DNA of 64,000 nt from Parasulfuritortus sp036391875 (GCA_036391875.1 DASVZA010000014.1:49809-113808); one strand, 5' to 3'. Positions 16,019 to 25,141 are shown, counted from the stretch's first letter. The notes: generated by a model not told the origin, from the letters alone. Numbers and translations are program-made.

Positions 16019-17635
16019 ATGAAACAGTCCGCCCAACCCAACGATATCGCGCGGGAAGCGATCAAGCTGCTGGCTACCCGAAAACAGCCGCCGACGCCGG
16101 ATAATTTCCGGCGCGCCTATTTGGAGGTGCAGGGGGCCGCTTCGGTTCAATCCAATTGGCCCGAGGCCATTCGTTCCCTGCTGGGCCAATGGGAAAACTA
16201 CCAAGCCGGCCTGACCCAGGCCAAGAAGCGCGACATGCTCGATCGCGTTCTGATCAATTTCGGCAACGATTCCGACCAGTTGGCCGCCAAGCTGGCTGGC
16301 CTGGCGCGCTCCTGGAGCGAATCCGGCAGTGCAACGACGGTCATGGGCGATCTGGATGAATTGCCCCCGATCGCAGCCGAACCTGCCCAGCCGGGGACGA
16401 CTCTGGTCCAGATGCTGCCGCCGACCACGGCCGAAACGGGTGATGTCGCGGCGCTGGGGCAACTGCTGGGCCGCTATCTGGAGGAACTGTGTGCCGGCTG
16501 CCGGGATCTATGGCCCGATTTGGCCGAAAGGGGGGAATCTCTGGCTCGTCGGCTGGGCGATAAGGCATACCTGCTGGCGGCGGCGGATATCGACGATCTG
16601 GCCGCTATTTGGCGCGAAATTGTCGTCCGCTCGGAGGATGACAACGAATTCCTGTTCGGGCTGCGCCGCTTGCTGAGCCTGTTGTTCAAGAATGTCGGCG
16701 AACTGGTCTCGGAGGATGCCTGGCTATCGGGCCAGATGGCCACCATGGAGGCGGCACTCTCCGAAGGATTGAACCCGCATGCCCTGTTTCAGGCTGAGGA
16801 AAGCCTGAAAGAACTGGTACAGAAACAGAAACAACTGAAGGGCAGCGTCGACGAGGCCAAGGAAAAGCTGAAGCGGCTCATTGCCACGTTCATCACCCGG
16901 CTCGGCGAGATATCCGAGAATACCGGGCAATACAATGCCCGGATCAAGGAGTATTCGACACGCATTTCGAAGGCCGAGGACATCGCGGCGCTATCCGACG
17001 TGATCGACGGCCTGTCGACCGACATGCTCCAGATCGAGAGCCAGATGGTCAGTACCCACCAGGAATTGCTGACGGCACGCAGCCATGTCGTGGAGGCGGA
17101 TGAGCGCATCCAGAAATTGGAAAAGGAACTGGAGGAGGTCTCCGGCCTGGTCCGGGAAGATCAATTGACGGGAGCCCTGAATCGGCGCGGCATGGAAGAT
17201 GCCTTCGACAAGGAAATCGCCCGGGCCGACCGCATGGCGGCGCCTTTTTCCATTGCCTTGCTGGATATCGATCACTTCAAGCGCTTGAACGACGCACTCG
17301 GCCATCAGGCGGGCGACCAGGCACTGGTCCATCTGACCAAAGTGGTTCGCCAACTGCTGCGCCCGACCGATTCGCTCGCCCGTTACGGCGGCGAGGAGTT
17401 CCTGGTTCTGCTGCCCAACAGCGATCTGGCCGATGCGGAGAAGATCATGCAACGGGTCCAGCGCGAATTGACCAAGCAATATTTCCTGCACAACAACCAG
17501 CGCGTGCTCATTACCTTCAGCGCCGGTGTAGCCCAAAGGGTGAGCGGCGAGCCGCAATCCGGTTTGCTGAAGCGGGCCGATGCCGCCATGTACAAGGCGA
17601 AGTCCGCCGGCCGCAATCGGGTCGAACGCGGCTGA
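16019..17635 (+). CDS. Diguanylate cyclase with GGEEF active site and intact I-site
   Basis: The 538-residue protein has no signal or membrane segment. Residues about 1-360 are helical, with a coiled coil around 260-380; the N-terminal region (PNDIAREAIKLLATRKQPPTPDNFRRAY) is seen in a set of proteobacterial GGDEF proteins. The C-terminal GGDEF domain starts at DQLTGALNRRGM and has active site GGEEF (residues 457-461) and the inhibitory RxxD site RPTD (448-451) at the canonical five-residue spacing. It should make c-di-GMP and be product-inhibited. A GTG at 15986 is a less likely start. It lies between flgA and flgB, so a motility link is plausible. Confidence 0.92.
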   Translation: MKQSAQPNDIAREAIKLLATRKQPPTPDNFRRAYLEVQGAASVQSNWPEAIRSLLGQWENYQAGLTQAKKRDMLDRVLINFGNDSDQLAAKLAGLARSWSESGSATTVMGDLDELPPIAAEPAQPGTTLVQMLPPTTAETGDVAALGQLLGRYLEELCAGCRDLWPDLAERGESLARRLGDKAYLLAAADIDDLAAIWREIVVRSEDDNEFLFGLRRLLSLLFKNVGELVSEDAWLSGQMATMEAALSEGLNPHALFQAEESLKELVQKQKQLKGSVDEAKEKLKRLIATFITRLGEISENTGQYNARIKEYSTRISKAEDIAALSDVIDGLSTDMLQIESQMVSTHQELLTARSHVVEADERIQKLEKELEEVSGLVREDQLTGALNRRGMEDAFDKEIARADRMAAPFSIALLDIDHFKRLNDALGHQAGDQALVHLTKVVRQLLRPTDSLARYGGEEFLVLLPNSDLADAEKIMQRVQRELTKQYFLHNNQRVLITFSAGVAQRVSGEPQSGLLKRADAAMYKAKSAGRNRVERG

Positions 17636-17670
17636 TCCGCGTTTTATCCGCCGCCACGCGTTCCCATAAC

Positions 17671-17710
17671 CGGCAAATATTGCCTGCGCCTTGCCGCCGG
17701 CGACCGGCAA
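17671..17710. promoter_or_regulatory. CGGCAA/TTGCCG boxes upstream of flgB
   Basis: Three copies of one hexamer lie here: CGGCAA at 17671-17676, TTGCCG at 17691-17696 and CGGCAA at 17705-17710. The last two form an inverted repeat. They sit 61-100 bp upstream of the sigma-54 promoter, where an NtrC-type activator would bind. CGGCAA resembles the core of the ftr elements bound by FlbD in Caulobacter. Confidence 0.55.
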
Positions 17711-17769
17711 GGTGCGGGCTTTTGTCGATTGTCCTTTGAAAAACATATGGATATGTTTTGTCATCGGGG

Positions 17770-17785
17770 TGGCATGTGACTTGCT
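17770..17785 (+). promoter_or_regulatory. Sigma-54 promoter of flgBCDEFG
   Basis: TGGCATG-TGAC-TTGCT (17770-17785) matches the RpoN consensus TGGCACG-N4-TTGCW. The invariant GG (17771-17772) and GC (17783-17784) are separated by exactly 10 bp. The flgB start is 24 bp downstream with a GAGGAG ribosome site. Confidence 0.85.
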
Positions 17786-17809
17786 ATTCCTCAGCCGAGG
17801 AGCTTGAAC

Positions 17810-18229
17810 ATGCTAAGCAAAATCGACCAGGAACTGAGTTTCGTACAAACCGCCTTGGACCTGCGGGCCCGGCGCCAGGAGGTGATTGCCTCCAATCTGG
17901 CGAATTCGGACACGCCGAATTACAAGGCGCGCGACTTTGATTTCGCTTCGGCCCTGCAGTCCGCCCTGGGCGGCACGGGCGGTTCGCTACCCCTGGCGAC
18001 CACATCCAGCGGGCATATCCCGGGCTTGGCCGGCATGGGCGGAGCGGCGGGTGAAGAACTCATGTATCGCACACCACTGCAGCCGAGCCTGGATGGCAAT
18101 ACCGTCGACCCGGACCTGGAGCGGGCCAATTTTGCCGACAACACCATGCATTACCAGTTCCTGCTCGCCAACCTGACCGAATCCGTCAAGGAAATGAGTC
18201 TGGCCCTGAGCTCCAGTCCGACGGGGTAA
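17810..18229 (+). CDS. flgB: FlgB, flagellar proximal rod protein
   Basis: The 139-residue protein carries the shared rod-family N-terminal motif RRQEVIASNLANSDTPNYKARD and the C-terminal heptad segment (MHYQFLLANLTESVKEM). It is the first gene of a six-gene rod and hook operon. ATG 17810 is preferred over TTG 17804 because GAGGAG is 7 bases upstream. It is transcribed from the sigma-54 promoter at 17770. Confidence 0.95.
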   Translation: MLSKIDQELSFVQTALDLRARRQEVIASNLANSDTPNYKARDFDFASALQSALGGTGGSLPLATTSSGHIPGLAGMGGAAGEELMYRTPLQPSLDGNTVDPDLERANFADNTMHYQFLLANLTESVKEMSLALSSSPTG

Positions 18230-18232
18230 CAC

Positions 18233-18646
18233 ATGTCAATGAGCAACGTTTTCTACATCGCTTCATCCGCGCTGACGGCCGAGTCCATGCGGCTCAACGC
18301 GGTCGCCAGCAACCTGGCCAACGCCGACTCGGCGCATTCCTCCACCGGCGGCGGCTACAAGGCCAAGCAGGTCATCTTCCAGGCGACGCCGGTCGATGGC
18401 GCGACGCCTTGGGCTCAAGGCGTGAAAATGACGCAGGTGGTGGAGGATACGCGGCCCGACCGGCTGGTCTACGAGCCGCACAACCCGCTGGCCGATGCCA
18501 AGGGCTACGTCGCTTATCCCAACGTCGACGTGGTGGAGGAGATGACGAACATGATTTCCGCCTCGCGCGCCTACCAGACCAACGTCGATGTCATGACCAC
18601 CGCCAAAGACCTCATGCAACGCACCTTCGCCGTTCTGTCGGCCTGA
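18233..18646 (+). CDS. flgC: FlgC, flagellar proximal rod protein
   Basis: The 137-residue rod protein has the N-terminal motif SALTAESMRLNAVASNLANADS and the C-terminal VDVVEEMTNMISASRAYQTN typical of FlgC. It starts 3 bp after flgB, so the two are coupled. A second ATG two codons in (18239) is possible. Confidence 0.96.
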   Translation: MSMSNVFYIASSALTAESMRLNAVASNLANADSAHSSTGGGYKAKQVIFQATPVDGATPWAQGVKMTQVVEDTRPDRLVYEPHNPLADAKGYVAYPNVDVVEEMTNMISASRAYQTNVDVMTTAKDLMQRTFAVLSA

Positions 18647-18662
18647 ATGTAAGGAGAGATAA

Positions 18663-19343
18663 ATGACCTCAACAGCCTCGCTGATCGCCGCATTGAATGG
18701 CACGAGCGCGAGTTCCTCGTCTGCCTCGAGTTCGAGCGCGGGAGGCAGTGCCAGCGACATCCAATCCTCCTTCCTCAAGCTGCTGACGACGCAGTTGCAG
18801 AACCAGGATCCGACCAACCCCATGGACAGCGCGCAGATGACCAGCCAGCTGGCGCAGATATCGACGGCGCAGGGGCTTGCCACGCTCAACACCACCGTGA
18901 GCAGCCTGCTCAACAACTATCAGACTTCCCAGTCGTTGCAGGCGGTGTCGCTGGTGGGCAAGAACGTCCTGGCGGAGGGCGACCAGGTGAGCCTGAGCAG
19001 TTCGCAGGGCTACGGCGCGGTGGATTTGGCCGGTGCCGCCAAGGACGTGACGGTGACCATCAAGGATTCGAGCGGTGCGACGGTGAGGACCATCGACCTC
19101 GGCGCGCAAAGCGCCGGTGTCAGCGCCTTCAGCTGGGACGGCAAGGACAATACCGGCAACACCGTGTCGGACGGCACCTACTACATGTCGGCCTCGGCGA
19201 CCGACAATTCCGGCACGGCAGTGACCGCCACGCCGCTGTCGCTGTCGAGCGTCTCCAGCGTCTCGCTGAACAACGGCTCGCCCAAGGTGACTGTCGCGGG
19301 GCTCGGCGATCTTTCGCTCAGCCAGATTTATCAGGTTTATTAA
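18663..19343 (+). CDS. flgD: FlgD, hook cap / hook assembly scaffold
   Basis: The 226-residue protein caps the growing hook. The N-terminus is Ser/Ala-rich, followed by the conserved FLKLLTTQLQNQDPTNPMD and the export/assembly region. The C-terminal FLIG-like beta domain has WDGKDNTGNTVSDGTYYM. AAGGAGAG lies shortly before the ATG, and flgE follows 11 bp downstream. Confidence 0.95.
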   Translation: MTSTASLIAALNGTSASSSSASSSSAGGSASDIQSSFLKLLTTQLQNQDPTNPMDSAQMTSQLAQISTAQGLATLNTTVSSLLNNYQTSQSLQAVSLVGKNVLAEGDQVSLSSSQGYGAVDLAGAAKDVTVTIKDSSGATVRTIDLGAQSAGVSAFSWDGKDNTGNTVSDGTYYMSASATDNSGTAVTATPLSLSSVSSVSLNNGSPKVTVAGLGDLSLSQIYQVY

Positions 19344-19354
19344 CGGAGGCTACC

Positions 19355-20584
19355 ATGGGTTTTCAGCAGGGCCTGAGCGGCCTCAACGCATCCTCGACCA
19401 ATCTGGATGTCATCAGCAACAACATCTCGAACTCGTCGACTGTCGGTTTCAAGGGGGCGGCGACCCAGTTCGCCGACGTCTATGCCAATTCCATCTACGG
19501 CACCTCCAACTTGGTGGCGGGCATCGGCACCAAGGTGGCGGCGGTGGCCCAGAGCTTCACCCAGGGCAACATCACGACCACCAACAACCCGCTGGACGTG
19601 GCGATCAGCGGCGACGGTTTCTTCCGGCTGTCCTCCGGTGGCGCGATCACCTATACCCGGAACGGCCAGTTCCACCTGGATGCCAACGGTTACCTGGTGA
19701 CCAACGGCGGCCAGAACGTCACGGGTTACACCTCCCTGACCACCAACACCTCGGGTGCGGTGACGGGTGCCAGCAACCTGGGCAGCATCCATATCGATTT
19801 GAATAACCTGGCACCGAACGCCACCAGCGCGATTTCCATGGGCGTAAACCTGAACGCCACTTCGCCTACGATCTCCGGGGCATTCAATCCGGCCGATTCC
19901 ACGACTTACAACTACACGACCTCGACCACGGTCTACGACAGCCAGGGCGGCAGCCACGCGCTGACCTATTACTTCACCAAGACCGCCAGCAATACCTGGA
20001 ACGTGCATGCCACCCTGGACGGCACCAGCGGTACCAGTGTCAGTGTCAGCCCGAGTACGCTGACCTTCGGCACCGACGGCAGCCTGACCTCGTCGCCCAA
20101 CCTCACGATCACCACGACCGGCTTGGCCCCGGCGGTGAACGAACTGAACATCGCGATGAATCTGACCGGCTCGACCCAGGTGTCGTCCAGCTCGGGGGTC
20201 AACTCGGTCAGCCAGGACGGCTATGCCGCGGGGCAGATCAGCAGTCTTTCGATCGACAACAACGGCATCATCTACGGCAACTACAGCAACGGCCTCAGCC
20301 GGCCCTTGCAGCAGATCCTACTGGCGAACTTCCAGAATGCAAACGGCCTGACTTCGATCGGCGACAACCAGTGGGTCGCCACGCAGGCAGCCGGTGCTGC
20401 AGTGCTCAATGCGCCAGGCAGTTCGGTGGCGGGTACCCTGCAGTCGGGCTCGACCGAGGATTCCAACGTCAACCTGACGACCGAGCTGGTCAACCTGATC
20501 GTCGCCCAGCGCCAGTATCAGGCCAACGCACAATCGATCAAGGCCGAGGACACGATTCTGCAGACCTTGGTGAACCTGGGTTGA
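19355..20584 (+). CDS. flgE: FlgE, flagellar hook protein
   Basis: The 409-residue hook subunit has the N-terminal signature GLSGLNASSTNLDVISNNISN, a Ser/Thr/Asn-rich variable middle that forms the hook surface, and the C-terminal ELVNLIVAQRQYQANAQSIK motif, which packs in the inner tube. The length is within the normal range. It is co-transcribed with flgD and flgF. Confidence 0.96.
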   Translation: MGFQQGLSGLNASSTNLDVISNNISNSSTVGFKGAATQFADVYANSIYGTSNLVAGIGTKVAAVAQSFTQGNITTTNNPLDVAISGDGFFRLSSGGAITYTRNGQFHLDANGYLVTNGGQNVTGYTSLTTNTSGAVTGASNLGSIHIDLNNLAPNATSAISMGVNLNATSPTISGAFNPADSTTYNYTTSTTVYDSQGGSHALTYYFTKTASNTWNVHATLDGTSGTSVSVSPSTLTFGTDGSLTSSPNLTITTTGLAPAVNELNIAMNLTGSTQVSSSSGVNSVSQDGYAAGQISSLSIDNNGIIYGNYSNGLSRPLQQILLANFQNANGLTSIGDNQWVATQAAGAAVLNAPGSSVAGTLQSGSTEDSNVNLTTELVNLIVAQRQYQANAQSIKAEDTILQTLVNLG

Positions 20585-20610
20585 TGATGAGGCCGGACCA
20601 AGGGGTATAA

Positions 20611-21351
20611 ATGGATCACATCGTCTATGTCGCCATGACCGGTGCCCGGGAGGTCTCCCGGCAGCTGGCCGTCGTTTCCGACAATCTGGCAAACATATCG
20701 ACGGCCGGCTTCAAGGCCGAGTTGAACACCTTCCGCGCCCTGCCGGTCGTGGGCGATGGCGCCAAGACCCGCGCCTACGTGCTGGAGACGACGCCCTCCG
20801 CGGATTATTCGCCCGGCGTGCTGCGGGCGACGGGCCGCAACCTTGACGTCGCCGTGAGAGGCCAGGGCTGGATCGCGGTCCAGGATGCCAGCGGCAAGGA
20901 AGCCTATACCCGCATGGGCGATCTGCAGCTGTCCGTCAACGGCGTGCTGCAGACCGGCAACGGCCTGCCGGTCGTAGGCGACAGCGGCCAGATCGCCGTG
21001 CCTCCGGATCAGCAGATTCTGATCGCCAAGGATGGGACGGTATCCACGGTCCCGACCGGGCAGGGTCAGAATTCCGTGACCATCGCCGGCCGCATCAAGC
21101 TGGTGAACCCGCCCCAGGCGAGCCTGGTGCGCGGCGAGGACGGCCTGTTCCGTCTGCAGAGCGGGCAGCCTGCGCCGACCGACGAGAATGCCTCGCTGGC
21201 GGTGGGAAGCCTGGAAACCAGCAACGTCAACCCGGCCGACGCCTTGGTCAAGATGATCAGCCTGGGCCGGCAGTTCGACCTCCAGATGAAGATATTGAGT
21301 GCTGCGAACGACAACGACAAGGCGGCCAACCAGATCATCAGCGTCGCCTGA
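20611..21351 (+). CDS. flgF: FlgF, proximal rod protein
   Basis: The 246-residue protein has the FlgF N-terminus MDHIVYVAMTGAREVSRQLAVVSDNLAN, the central GWIAVQDASGKEAYTRMGDLQ and the C-terminal VDALVKMISLGRQFDLQMK-like helix. It lies between flgE and flgG, as in most proteobacteria. Confidence 0.95.
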   Translation: MDHIVYVAMTGAREVSRQLAVVSDNLANISTAGFKAELNTFRALPVVGDGAKTRAYVLETTPSADYSPGVLRATGRNLDVAVRGQGWIAVQDASGKEAYTRMGDLQLSVNGVLQTGNGLPVVGDSGQIAVPPDQQILIAKDGTVSTVPTGQGQNSVTIAGRIKLVNPPQASLVRGEDGLFRLQSGQPAPTDENASLAVGSLETSNVNPADALVKMISLGRQFDLQMKILSAANDNDKAANQIISVA

Positions 21352-21370
21352 GCTTAAGGAGTAGCAAACC

Positions 21371-22156
21371 ATGATGCGTTCCCTTTACATCGCCAGTTCC
21401 GGCCTCAACGCCCAGCAGACCCAGCTGGACGTGATATCCAACAACCTGGCCAACTCCAGCACCACCGGCTACAAGAAGGGACGGGCGGTGTTCGAGGATC
21501 TGCTCTACCAGACCATCCGGCAACCCGGCGCACAATCCTCGCAGCAGACCCAGTTGCCCAGCGGTTTCCAGTTGGGCGTCGGTGTCGGCGTCGTGGCGAC
21601 CGAGCGCATCCATACCCAGGGCAGTCTGCAGCAGACGGGCAATTCACTGGATGTGGCGATCAACGGTTCCGGCTTTTTCCAGATCCTGATGCCGGACGGC
21701 AGCACCGCCTATACCCGCGACGGCTCGTTCCAGTTGGACAGCCAGGGCCAGATCGTGACTGCCAGCGGCTACCCGGTGCAGCCCAGCATCACGATCCCGT
21801 CGGATGCCCAGACGATCACCATCGCCAAGGACGGGACCGTTTCGGTGACCCAGCCCAACAACACGAGCGCATCCACGGTCGGCCAGCTGCAGCTGGCTAC
21901 CTTCGTCAATCCAACCGGCCTGCAAAGCCTGGGGGAGAACCTGTATGCGGAGACCGCCTCGTCTGGGTCGCCGCAGGTGAACAATCCCGGTACCAGCGGT
22001 ACGGGCACGCTGAATCAGGACTACATCGAAACCTCGAACGTCAACGTGGCCGAAGAGCTCGTCAACATGATCGTGGCACAGCGGGCCTACGAACTGAACT
22101 CGCGGGCGATCACCACCTCGGACCAGATGCTGCAGAACCTGGTCCAGATCGGCTAG
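21371..22156 (+). CDS. flgG: FlgG, distal rod protein
   Basis: The 261-residue distal rod subunit starts MMRSLYIASSGLNAQQTQLD and includes VISNNLANSSTTGYKKG, GSGFFQILMPDGSTAYTRDG and the C-terminal EELVNMIVAQRAYELNSRAI, all close to the FlgG consensus. A second ATG follows immediately at 21374. It is the last gene of the flgB operon; the regulatory gap before flgH follows. Confidence 0.97.
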   Translation: MMRSLYIASSGLNAQQTQLDVISNNLANSSTTGYKKGRAVFEDLLYQTIRQPGAQSSQQTQLPSGFQLGVGVGVVATERIHTQGSLQQTGNSLDVAINGSGFFQILMPDGSTAYTRDGSFQLDSQGQIVTASGYPVQPSITIPSDAQTITIAKDGTVSVTQPNNTSASTVGQLQLATFVNPTGLQSLGENLYAETASSGSPQVNNPGTSGTGTLNQDYIETSNVNVAEELVNMIVAQRAYELNSRAITTSDQMLQNLVQIG

Positions 22157-22167
22157 CGCTGATTGAT

Positions 22168-22219
22168 TTGCCGCACCCGCCGGCAAATCTTGCCGCATCC
22201 CGAGCGCAGCAAGCGGCAA
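22168..22219. promoter_or_regulatory. CGGCAA/TTGCCG boxes upstream of flgH
   Basis: Four copies occur: TTGCCG at 22168-22173 and 22190-22195, CGGCAA at 22181-22186 and 22214-22219, arranged as two inverted repeats. The last box ends 61 bp before the sigma-54 GG, the same distance as at flgB (60 bp). A direct repeat ATGCCGGCG (from 22231 and 22241) lies just downstream. Confidence 0.55.
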
Positions 22220-22279
22220 GGGGCGGGCGGATGCCGGCGAATGCCGGCGCGGCAGGGCCGATGAGGCGGCTTGTGTGGG

Positions 22280-22295
22280 TGGCACGTAAATTGCA
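22280..22295 (+). promoter_or_regulatory. Sigma-54 promoter of flgHIJ
   Basis: TGGCACG-TAAA-TTGCA (22280-22295) is a near-perfect RpoN promoter, with GG (22281-22282) and GC (22293-22294) 10 bp apart. The flgH start lies 38 bp downstream. It splits the rod/hook genes from the ring genes at the transcript level. Confidence 0.9.
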
Positions 22296-22332
22296 CTTGC
22301 CCGGATGAACGCTTGAAAGTCGGAAATCCGCC

Positions 22333-23007
22333 ATGACCAGATCTTGTTTCGTTGTCCTCTCAGTCGCCTTGCTGGCTGCCCTTGCCGGGTGCGCCACGCC
22401 GCCGGCGACCGACATCAAGGGGCCGCTGACCGCCCGGCCGGTGGCGAAGCCGACGACGATCGTGAACGACGGCGCCATCTATCAGCCGCAACAGGGTGTT
22501 TCGCTGTTCGATGATCGCCGCGCCCATGAGGTGGGCGACATCATCACCGTCAATCTGGTCGAAAAGACTCAAATTACTCGTAGCCAAGACAACAAGCAGA
22601 ACCGGACCGGCAATGCCACGATGTCGTTCCCATCGCCCACTGTGCTTGGCTATACCAACGTGTTGGGCCCGACCTCGATTGCGCCGAACTCGAGCTCCAA
22701 CACCGAAAACAAGACGCAGTTGACCAACAACAGCAAATTCAGTGGCGCGATGACCGTCACGGTGACCAAGGTATTGCCCAACGGCAATCTCGAAGTGGCG
22801 GGCGAGAAGGAGGTCTCCTTCGACAACGACAGCCAGTACATCCGGCTGGCAGGGGTGATCAACCCCAAGGACTTCGCACCGGACGGAACCGTCAATTCGA
22901 ACCAGATGGCCGATGTGAAGCTTGAGTCGAAGGCTTCGTCCTCGCTGGACAAGTCGACGGTGATGAGCCTGCTGTCGCGGTTCTTCCTGGCCGTGCTGCC
23001 TTTCTAG
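22333..23007 (+). CDS. flgH: FlgH, flagellar L-ring lipoprotein
   Basis: The 224-residue outer-membrane ring protein has a lipoprotein signal with lipobox LAALAGC. The FlgH core follows: SLFDDRRAHEVGDIITVNL, then VTVTKVLPNGNLEVAGEKE and the C-terminal LSRFFLAVLPF. It forms the bushing in the outer membrane and starts the flgHIJ unit. Confidence 0.96.
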   Translation: MTRSCFVVLSVALLAALAGCATPPATDIKGPLTARPVAKPTTIVNDGAIYQPQQGVSLFDDRRAHEVGDIITVNLVEKTQITRSQDNKQNRTGNATMSFPSPTVLGYTNVLGPTSIAPNSSSNTENKTQLTNNSKFSGAMTVTVTKVLPNGNLEVAGEKEVSFDNDSQYIRLAGVINPKDFAPDGTVNSNQMADVKLESKASSSLDKSTVMSLLSRFFLAVLPF

Positions 23008-23024
23008 ATTCAAGCGGAGAATGG

Positions 23025-24155
23025 ATGATGGAAATCGGTCAATTCGGCAAAACTTGCACTAGGCTGCGGCTGGTTGTCGGGGTTCTTGCACTGTGCGGCC
23101 TCCTGGCGACGGAGGTGTGCCATGCCGATCGCATCAAGGACATCGCCGACATCGCCGGCGTGCGTTCCAACCAGCTGGTCGGCTATGGCCTCGTGGTCGG
23201 CCTGGACGGCACCGGTGCGACCAGCCAGTTCGCTCAACAGAGCATCATTTCCATGCTCGGCAAGATGGGCGTGAATCTGCCCCCGGGCCAGACGCTCTCT
23301 TTGAAAAACGTCTCCGCGGTCATGGTGACCGCCGATCTGCCGGCATTCGCCAAGCCCGGCCAGCAGATCGACGTCACCGTGTCGGCCCTGGATAACGCCA
23401 AGAGCCTGCGCGGCGGCACTCTGCTCATGTCGCCCCTGAAGGGCGGCGACGGCCAGATCTATGCGATCGCCCAGGGCAACGTCATCGTGGCGGGTGCGGG
23501 AGCCTCGGCCGGCGGTTCGAGCCAGCAGGTCAACCAACTCGATGCGGGCCGCATCCCGAACGGCGCCACGGTGGAACGGGCGGTGGCCAGCCAGCTCGGC
23601 CAAGGCGGCATCGTCAACCTGGAACTGCACGAAACCGATTTCACCACCGCCAGCCGGGCGGCCGCGGCCATCGACAAGGCCTTCGGTTCCGGGACGGCGG
23701 TGCCGCTCGACGGACGCCAGATTCAGGTCCGGGTGCCGCAATCGCCCGGCGCCCGGGTCGAGTTTCTGGGCATGCTCGAGAACGTCGACCTGAACCCGGG
23801 CCGGCCCGTGCCCAAGGTGATTCTCAATGCGCGCACCGGCTCGATCGTCATGAACCAGCTAGTGACCCTGGATAAATGCGCCATTGCCCACGGCAACCTG
23901 TCCGTCACCATCAACAGCACACCCCAGGTCAGCCAGCCCGGTCCGCTTTCGGGTGGCCAGACGGTCGTGACGCAGCAGAGCGACGTGCAATTGAAGAGCG
24001 ACCAAGGTGAACTGGTCGTGATGCCGGCAAGCGCCTCGCTCAGCGACGTGGTCAAGGCCCTGAACGCCGTCGGCGCGACGCCGCAGGACCTGCTGGCCAT
24101 CCTGCAGGCCATGAAGGCGGCCGGCGCCCTCAAGGCCGACCTGGAAGTCATCTGA
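23025..24155 (+). CDS. flgI: FlgI, flagellar P-ring protein
   Basis: The 376-residue periplasmic ring protein has a signal sequence (LVVGVLALCGLLATEVCHA), then RIKDIADIAGVRSNQLVGYGLVVGLDGTGA, a hallmark read over residues about 37-66, and the C-terminal VVKALNAVGATPQDLLAILQAMKAAGAL. Its assembly needs FlgA, encoded at 15270-15965. The stop overlaps the flgJ start by one base. Confidence 0.97.
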   Translation: MMEIGQFGKTCTRLRLVVGVLALCGLLATEVCHADRIKDIADIAGVRSNQLVGYGLVVGLDGTGATSQFAQQSIISMLGKMGVNLPPGQTLSLKNVSAVMVTADLPAFAKPGQQIDVTVSALDNAKSLRGGTLLMSPLKGGDGQIYAIAQGNVIVAGAGASAGGSSQQVNQLDAGRIPNGATVERAVASQLGQGGIVNLELHETDFTTASRAAAAIDKAFGSGTAVPLDGRQIQVRVPQSPGARVEFLGMLENVDLNPGRPVPKVILNARTGSIVMNQLVTLDKCAIAHGNLSVTINSTPQVSQPGPLSGGQTVVTQQSDVQLKSDQGELVVMPASASLSDVVKALNAVGATPQDLLAILQAMKAAGALKADLEVI

Positions 24156-25141
24156 TGCTGTCCTCGGGCGCCGATCTCTCCAGCCAACTTTCGTTCGACG
24201 TCCAGGGCGCGGCGGCGCTGCGCATGAAAGCCGCGTCGGGCGACCCGGCCGCCCTGAAGGCCGCCGCCCGCCAGTTCGAGGCGATGTTCGTCCAGACCAT
24301 GCTGAAGACCATGCGGCAGACCCACTTCACTTCCGAAGGCGACGTGTTCGGCGACAGTTCGAGCCTGAAGCTCTATCAGGAGCTGCTCGACCAGCAATGG
24401 GCCCAGACCATCGCCGGCGGACGTGGCCTCGGCTTCGCCGACATGATCGTCAAGCGGCTGACGCAGGACGCCACGAACGAGGCCGCGGCGCAGAGGGCGG
24501 CTGGCGGCCAGGCGGCGCAGCAGGCGGACCAGACGAAACAGGCGGCGCACGAATCCTTGCACCAGCAGGTGATCGCCGCCCCGACCCTGCCCATGTTTCA
24601 CCCTCAGGGCCAGACGGCCGATCCGTCCGGCGATGCGAACCAGCATTCTGCCGGCAAGAATCCACACCCGGGGCAGGGCCAGGAACGCAAGCAGCACTTC
24701 ATCGAGGCCATGCTGCCCTATGCCCAGATTGCCGAGAAGGTGTCCGGCGTGCCGGCCGACTTCGTACTGGCCCATGCCGCCCTGGAGTCAGGCTGGGGGC
24801 GGCGGGAAATCGTCGCGGCGGACGGCACCGCCAGCCACAACCTGTTCGGCATCAAGGCCGATGGCGGCTGGAACGGCAACGTGGTGAGCACCACGACCAC
24901 CGAGTACCGGCAGGGGCTGGCGATGAAGATCTCGGCCAAATTCCGCGCCTACGCCGACTATGCGGAGGCATTCACCGATTACGCCAAGCTGCTGAAAAAG
25001 CGCTACCACGATGCGGTTGAGGCCGGCAGCGACGCAGCGGCCTTCGCAACCGGCGTGGCGGCGGGTGGTTATGCCACGGACCCGGCTTATGCCGGGAAAT
25101 TGCAGGAAGTGATACGCAGCGTGTCCAGGATGGGCGCATGA
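24155..25141 (+). CDS. flgJ: FlgJ, bifunctional rod cap and peptidoglycan hydrolase
   Basis: The 328-residue protein has both FlgJ halves. Residues about 20-110 form the rod-binding domain (ARQFEAMFVQTMLKTMRQ, then GLGFADMIVKRL). A Gln/Ala/His-rich linker follows (about 115-175). The C-terminal glucosaminidase-type domain has the catalytic Glu in AALESGWG (near residue 211) and a downstream NLFGIKADGGW. It clears a path through peptidoglycan for the rod and is the last gene of the flgH unit. Confidence 0.95.
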   Translation: MLSSGADLSSQLSFDVQGAAALRMKAASGDPAALKAAARQFEAMFVQTMLKTMRQTHFTSEGDVFGDSSSLKLYQELLDQQWAQTIAGGRGLGFADMIVKRLTQDATNEAAAQRAAGGQAAQQADQTKQAAHESLHQQVIAAPTLPMFHPQGQTADPSGDANQHSAGKNPHPGQGQERKQHFIEAMLPYAQIAEKVSGVPADFVLAHAALESGWGRREIVAADGTASHNLFGIKADGGWNGNVVSTTTTEYRQGLAMKISAKFRAYADYAEAFTDYAKLLKKRYHDAVEAGSDAAAFATGVAAGGYATDPAYAGKLQEVIRSVSRMGA

